NCBI GenBank assembly: GCA_022579005.1
Contig: MU401454.1
Coordinates: 186,001 to 250,000, forward strand
Origin: Poronia punctata
Lineage: Eukaryota > Ascomycota > Sordariomycetes > Xylariales > Xylariaceae
DNA length: 64,000 bases
Reading direction: 5' to 3'
Shown here piece after piece: positions 59,301 to 64,000 of the stretch. Every line of letters starts with the position of its first letter. Within the stretch, counting starts at the first letter, position 1. The notes below the pieces were generated by a model that made no database searches, was not told the DNA's origin, and worked only from the letters and a program-made list of their open reading frames with translations. The translations under genes and the position numbers were made by a program.

Positions 59301-61653
59301 ATGACAGAGTCGTCCCGCTTTCTAGTGATGTCCCACACTTCGTCGGCCATCTTCCGGATCGCTTCGGGGTCGCCAATCATCTCATCAGTCGAATCAGGTT
59401 TCTCGATGTAAGGCTTCTTCTTCACACGGCTGAGATCCTCTTGAAGACCGTCCAAGAGAAAACCAAGGAATTCCTGCGAGTCCTGTTGACCGTACCCCGC
59501 GAACTGGGAAGCATATCGTCCGATCGTATTCTTGAACTGCCGGGGAGCGACAGCGCCAGGAGCCGAATCTTTATATATGTCTTTGAGAAGCTGGGCATAG
59601 CTAGAAGCAACTTCGCCGTTATGAGCAAGCACGTTGGCTTTGTTCAGTTCCTTTTCCCATTCGCCAGCTAGGAAGTACTTGGTCAGCTCTTCCACGCTCC
59701 TTACGCACTGTAGCGCGGCGTTCATATAGCATGTGTTTCCCAGGTTCGAGAGACCAACGCAGCCCAGCGTACGGCCAGACTTGGTAGACCTCCCACGCGT
59801 GGTAGGGCCGGCGAGAGTGGAGTTAGCCCGTGAGGCTTGAGACGGAGCATTCTGAGCCGACAGAGCCGTTAAGCTACTGGTGCTATTACGGGTAGGAAGC
59901 GCCGTAATCTCTAGTGGGATATAATTCGAGGTCCACTGAGTGCCTTCTTCGTGTGGGTCGAGAACAATTGGCTGGTCTTGAGCAATGCCGAGAGACCGGA
60001 GAGTCTGATTCGACTCGGCCTTTCTACTGGCTCCGCCTGCTTGATTCGAGCCAGGGGTCAAGTCAGCGAATTCGACCAGGAGCCTCTCCGAATTTCTCTC
60101 CAATGCGGTGAATGTTTCGACGTCCAAAAGCAAATGATCCCAGTCGCCCTTTGAACCGGTCTGGTCCTCGATTGCCATGGGAGACCCTGGTGGGGTTGGG
60201 CCAGCCAGACCTGTCGAACTCGGCTCTGGCGCTTTCAACACCTGCCACGCGCGAACCCTCTGTGCCAAATCAATCTTGGCCATTGCTTTCGCCTGCTTTA
60301 AGAAGGCCTGGAATTTCATATTGCTGCTACGAGCAAGCCTGGCAGGCGGTGGATGATTGGCTTTTATGGATGCATCAACGGGAACCTGACTGTGGGCAGT
60401 CCACAGGCGGTGGATGGTGAGTACCAGTGGATGGAACTCAATCTGCACATTGCTTCCGTCGTGGTTTGCACTATTGTCGGTTGCGGTACGACGAATGGGG
60501 ATCTGGCCTTCTTTCAAGCCGGGCCATTCCATTAAAAGCCCCCAGGCATCAACGGGGAATGGAACAAACTGCTCTGTGCCGTAGCCCTTCTTCAACCGAA
60601 CAAACTTTTTCTTCATCACATCGACGACTCCGCTCCCAACGCAAGGATCCTCTATGATCTCCTCTATTATGTCCCCATTGTCCACGGGAGGGATTTGAGA
60701 TATATCGGCCGTGGTTTGCTTGTTCTGTGCGATGCTGGGCACGCCAGGGACGCACTCTAGCCACTTTCTGGAGACGATGTAGCATTCTTGGCCGTCCATC
60801 AGGGGCTCCGTGTTGAACTTCTCCACGAGAGCAGTGATTGTAGAGATATGAGTCTCAACAGACGCGGGCACTCGTGGGGCTGCGAGAAGTCAGTACAGAG
60901 TTTCATACTCGATACACGGGGAATAATGGGTGTAGGTACAGGATGATTCTTTCGTGGTAGCCGCCACGCTTGTCGCCGAGGTACCAACTGATCTATTGCC
61001 CTGTATATCGTCGGATGAACTGCGGTGAGAAGCCGACGAATTTCCTGCCTCTGCGCCGTGGCCGTCTGGGTGAGGGGCGGAAATCATGTCGACGTCTTCT
61101 TTGCCGTCTTGGGCATCTTCTTGCACCGTCGCAGGCTGGTCTCTTTCCATGCTAGAAGCACGGCGTTTAAGAGGTGACGAAGACCGCTCTGGGAACTCGG
61201 CAGCGCCTCCCATTATGGCACGGTGGTGAGTGGTCTTGGTGAACGGGGACGATCCTCTCGGGTTGTTGGCGTAATCGGGTGCTGGCGTATCAGCGCCTCT
61301 GTCACTATTAATGGTGAGGTCGGCGTAGGCACCAGAGGGCGAGCTTGCGACAGACGATCCGTCTTCGGTAAGAGCTACGGTGCCAGCGTAAGTCGAACCG
61401 CCTGTCTGTAAACGGGGTGGGAGGCTCGAAGCCGGCGGAATCGAGTCGGCACGCAGATAAGCCGGCGAGGCGGGCGCTTCGAAGGATGACGATGTGAACG
61501 AGAAGTTGGGCGGATCACTGTCTCGCTCGCAGGACTGGAGAGGGATGTCGGGCGAATGGACAGGTCCTACCTGGTCATTTCTGGCCGTTTGACGAGTGGT
61601 AATCTTCCTTTTCTTTAGGGAAGACGTCTTGGCGGCGAGCTGCTTGAGCAGCT
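56366..61653 (-). CDS. UBP12: Ubiquitin carboxyl-terminal hydrolase, Ubp12/USP15 type (5' end unresolved)
   Basis: Exons, minus strand: 61653-60940, 60879-58470, 58412-58040, 57944-57197, 57120-56366, at least 1665 aa. The frame stays open and protein-like upstream of the first internal ATG (61213), back to an AATCAG acceptor at 61654, so the true start lies in an unidentified upstream exon; an ATG at 61983 opens a frame but does not join in phase with a good donor. Domains: a disordered Ser/Pro N-terminus; DUSP domain (ETHISTITALVEKFN...SRKWLECV); ubiquitin-like insert; catalytic Cys box GLSNLGNTCYMNAALQ; ATLVCPVCDKVS zinc knuckle; His box YDLIGVDCHYGGLGGGHYTA; YSYNDSVVSK spans the last intron. 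It removes ubiquitin from substrates. Long acidic/Gln-rich insert (RQQQEKQQQQQ) before the C-terminal catalytic half. Confidence 0.94.
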
Positions 61654-63685
61654 CTGATTAACACAACAAAAGTAGGGTCGCCAGGGTTACCAAACGTACA
61701 CGCAGACCAACGAAGGCAGACGGGTAGAAGATGGGTGGGAAAGGTGGGAAGATTGTGTGATTGCTACTTTTACGCTGTGTGGTGTGGGGTGAGAGCGTCC
61801 AATCCTCTCAAGCGACAATTGCCGTGCTTTGCGAGCTAGATAGTGAGAACCAAAAGCGTGGGCACCAGCTAGACGAGTTGGGTAAATACAGAGAGAGCCT
61901 CTCAAAGTGAAACTCGAAACAGCAGTTGAACCACTCGGGCTATTGATGTTATAATGGGTTGTCAGGCGGTGTCTAGGATGCATCCATTGATATTGGTTTT
62001 GATTCTTTACCTGAGAACCATTATCTACCGCCTGCGGGCTGGGTAGGCAGGCGCTTTGAGTGCTAAAAGAGGTGGGATATGCACCTACTTAGGGCTACTC
62101 GTAGTGGGGGCGGCTTACCTGGATAAGTAATTACTTACTTACTTAGTGTAGCCAGGAATAAAGTTCATTCGTAAGTGGTGGAGGCAGGTTTCAGGCCTAC
62201 GTGTGCTGGTAACAAGATCCAAGCTTGCACTTGCCACTCCGTAACAGCCCTACAGAAACATATTACCTTACCTACGGGCAGGGGGTACCTAGAATACCAG
62301 GTAGGGCCTGCAGTTTGTCACCATCTGATCTAGGTTACGTCGTTGTTGGACAACAGCATTCTTAATCCCAGGGATGTTGTTATATGTTTTAGTATGAGTT
62401 TGAGAATAAGGATGGTTAAGTAAACAGACGATATCCTGGTCTACACTGTCTACCTCTCTATACCGCTAGGTACCTAGTTGTAATACCGTCTTTTAACTCT
62501 TCCCTTCTTGTGACGTAAGTAGGTGTGGTTGCAACCCTACTCGTAAAGTGTACGCGTATACACATTGCAACATTCTCACCTCGAATTCAAGTAAATTCTT
62601 ATACTGTATAATTTTACCATGTAAAAGGCATTGTTCTAGTACACCGCCCGTCTGACATGAGCAAGATCATTTTTTCTTTCGTCATTTACTTAATTACGGA
62701 ATGTGTTCAGCCCTACCTAACCCTAATAACCCAACCCGCAGAATAGGAATAATATCTTGCAGATAATCAGTTAAACCTAGCAAACGCCAAAAACAATTTG
62801 TTCCCTAATAAAGCAAACCAAAATACGTGTCCTGGTCTTGTCGCACGCCTGACTCGATACCACAGGCTGCACCATCCGTAGAACTCTTTGCCTACCCTGA
62901 ATTTGGAGAACGGTCTATTTCAAAGCTAGAGGGGTAGGGATGAGGTGAGGTCGTTTCTATTCTGTGACCCAAGCTAGTACACGTACCTCAAGACGATGAT
63001 GAATCAGAAGGGTCCAATATTGTCCCTGCACATGAGAAGCTCAAGATGGCAATGAATCAGAAAAGCAATAGAACAGCTAAGTAAGTAATCTTGGCTACCT
63101 AATTGTGAATCACCAGAGAAACAAACCCCTATTCACAAATTGAATAAAAGTCAAAGTTGTACCACTTACTGTTATCGCTTCCCATATTTTGCACATTTTA
63201 GATACTAGCGCTCCCGATTTCATCATTGCGCAGTGATATATGTACGTTATATATCGCATGCAAAGCGATTTTTATCTTTAGCAGGGAAGTACACATGGAT
63301 AGCTACCCGCAACTTTAATAGGAATATACTATGTATTAGTAGGAAAAGTGTCAACATGTAGTGGTGTGGGTAACTCGGGCCAATATTGACGACAACAGGA
63401 CGAGGAGACTACGAGTAACTATGTTGAGAATATTAACATCTTTGGATGAGAAGGTAAAGGGCAGAAGAAGCATAGAATTCTGCACCGTAATGAAAACCGA
63501 ATCCGGCATCTCATTGATTCATTCATTCATGGATAAAACTTTGCATGTATCTACAGACTACCTCCCAATGACATGACGCTATGGATATGACACAAGATAT
63601 GAGACATGGTATATGTGCAATGTCTATATAAAAACCCCAAGAGAAAGCCCGTTGCCCACGGCTTCTTTTTTCGTCGGTTGTCTTT
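61654..63685. other. Intergenic, contains unmapped deubiquitinase 5' end
   Basis: No gene called. The missing first exon of the deubiquitinase is expected in about 61.7-62.0 kb. Octamers at 62096, 62538 and 63410. CCTACC/TAGGTA strings are frequent. Confidence 0.45.
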
Positions 63686-64000
63686 TAGAACAACCATGAC
63701 ACCCACTTCCTGTAGAAGGTCCGGCCCCGGTCGGGATTGGCAGCCCTCTCGGCGGCCTGGTTAGCTAAGAACTCCTCTTCCTCGCGGTCGATGATGTCCT
63801 TGCCGGTGTAGAAGTCGCATTCATGGGGACGCACGCGCTTGCTCTTAGTCCACCACTTGTGGCCAAAGATGAGGATCAGATAGATGGGGATACCGATGTA
63901 GCCCGTGATGAAGGCCGTGTATTTCTCCTTCTTGGTGATGCTCGGGATGAATGCGTCAAAGTTCTTGGTGATGGCGATCAGGCAGCAGGTAAAGAGGGCG
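63686..64000 (-). CDS. Amino-acid permease, C-terminal fragment (runs off the window)
   Basis: Open from the window edge to the TAA at 63688-63686, about 104 residues of the C-terminus. It shows the end of a hydrophobic helix (ALFTCCLIAITKNF), a short lumenal loop, helix 12 (AFITGYIGIPIYLILIFGH), then WWTKSKRVRPHECDFYTGKD, DREEEEFLANQ and the terminal YRKWVSWLF. The helix-12 plus PxExDFxTGK-type tail is that of fungal YAT/AAP-family plasma-membrane amino-acid permeases; the FxTGKxxID string is highly typical. Substrate cannot be told from this part. The rest of the gene lies to the right of the window. Confidence 0.88.

Overview
The window looks like nuclear chromosomal DNA of a filamentous ascomycete (Pezizomycotina, most likely a Sordariomycete). 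The basis is: intron-containing eukaryotic genes; introns of about 40-130 nt with GTAAGT/GTATGT donors, CTAAC-type branch sites and CAG/TAG acceptors; long gene-poor stretches; and fungal-specific families (CorA-like membrane protein, DUF7137-type secreted protein, PTM1, PAS kinase, Ubp12-type protease). I found no CRISPR array, no operon and no credible rRNA or tRNA gene. All gene models were spliced by eye with reading-phase checks at each junction.

Layout, left to right. 1.0-3.2 kb: CorA-like two-TM protein (+). 3.6-4.7 kb: kappa-class GST/HCCA isomerase (-). 5.5-7.4 kb: PLP-dependent O-acetylhomoserine sulfhydrylase-type enzyme (-). 7.4-10.8 kb: gene-free gap. 10.8-12.7 kb: divergent aspartokinase (+). 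13.3-14.5 kb: short-chain dehydrogenase (+). 15-21 kb: an unexplained locus on the + strand with several well-formed introns, duplicated exon/intron modules, polypyrimidine DNA with repeated small hairpins and a three-copy inverted repeat. 23.6-24.5 kb: secreted/anchored DUF7137-type protein (+).

25-43 kb is a compact housekeeping block: CDK11/PITSLRE-type kinase (-), NDUFAF7-type mitochondrial methyltransferase (+), PTM1/GOST membrane protein (-), U-box cyclophilin Cyp8/PPIL2 (+), TBC Rab-GAP of TBC1D5 type (-), PAS-domain kinase (-). 43-64 kb is gene-poor: cAMP phosphodiesterase (-, 46.4-49.2 kb), a 7.2-kb desert (49.2-56.4 kb), a large Ubp12/USP15-type deubiquitinase (-, 56.4-61.7 kb), and the 3' end of an amino-acid permease (-, 63.7-64 kb, running off the window).

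How genes may work together. The sulfhydrylase-type enzyme and the aspartokinase are the two ends of the aspartate-to-homoserine-derivative route. This pair recurs in fungal secondary metabolism (FUB3/FUB7 of fusaric acid; LolA/LolC of loline), so the 3.6-14.5 kb region could be a small metabolic cluster; no PKS, NRPS, transcription factor or transporter gene is visible beside it, so this stays an inference. PAS kinase, cAMP phosphodiesterase, TBC-GAP and deubiquitinase are independent regulators. The intergenic DNA carries an unusually abundant octamer, TACTCGTA/TACGAGTA, never seen inside the called coding exons.
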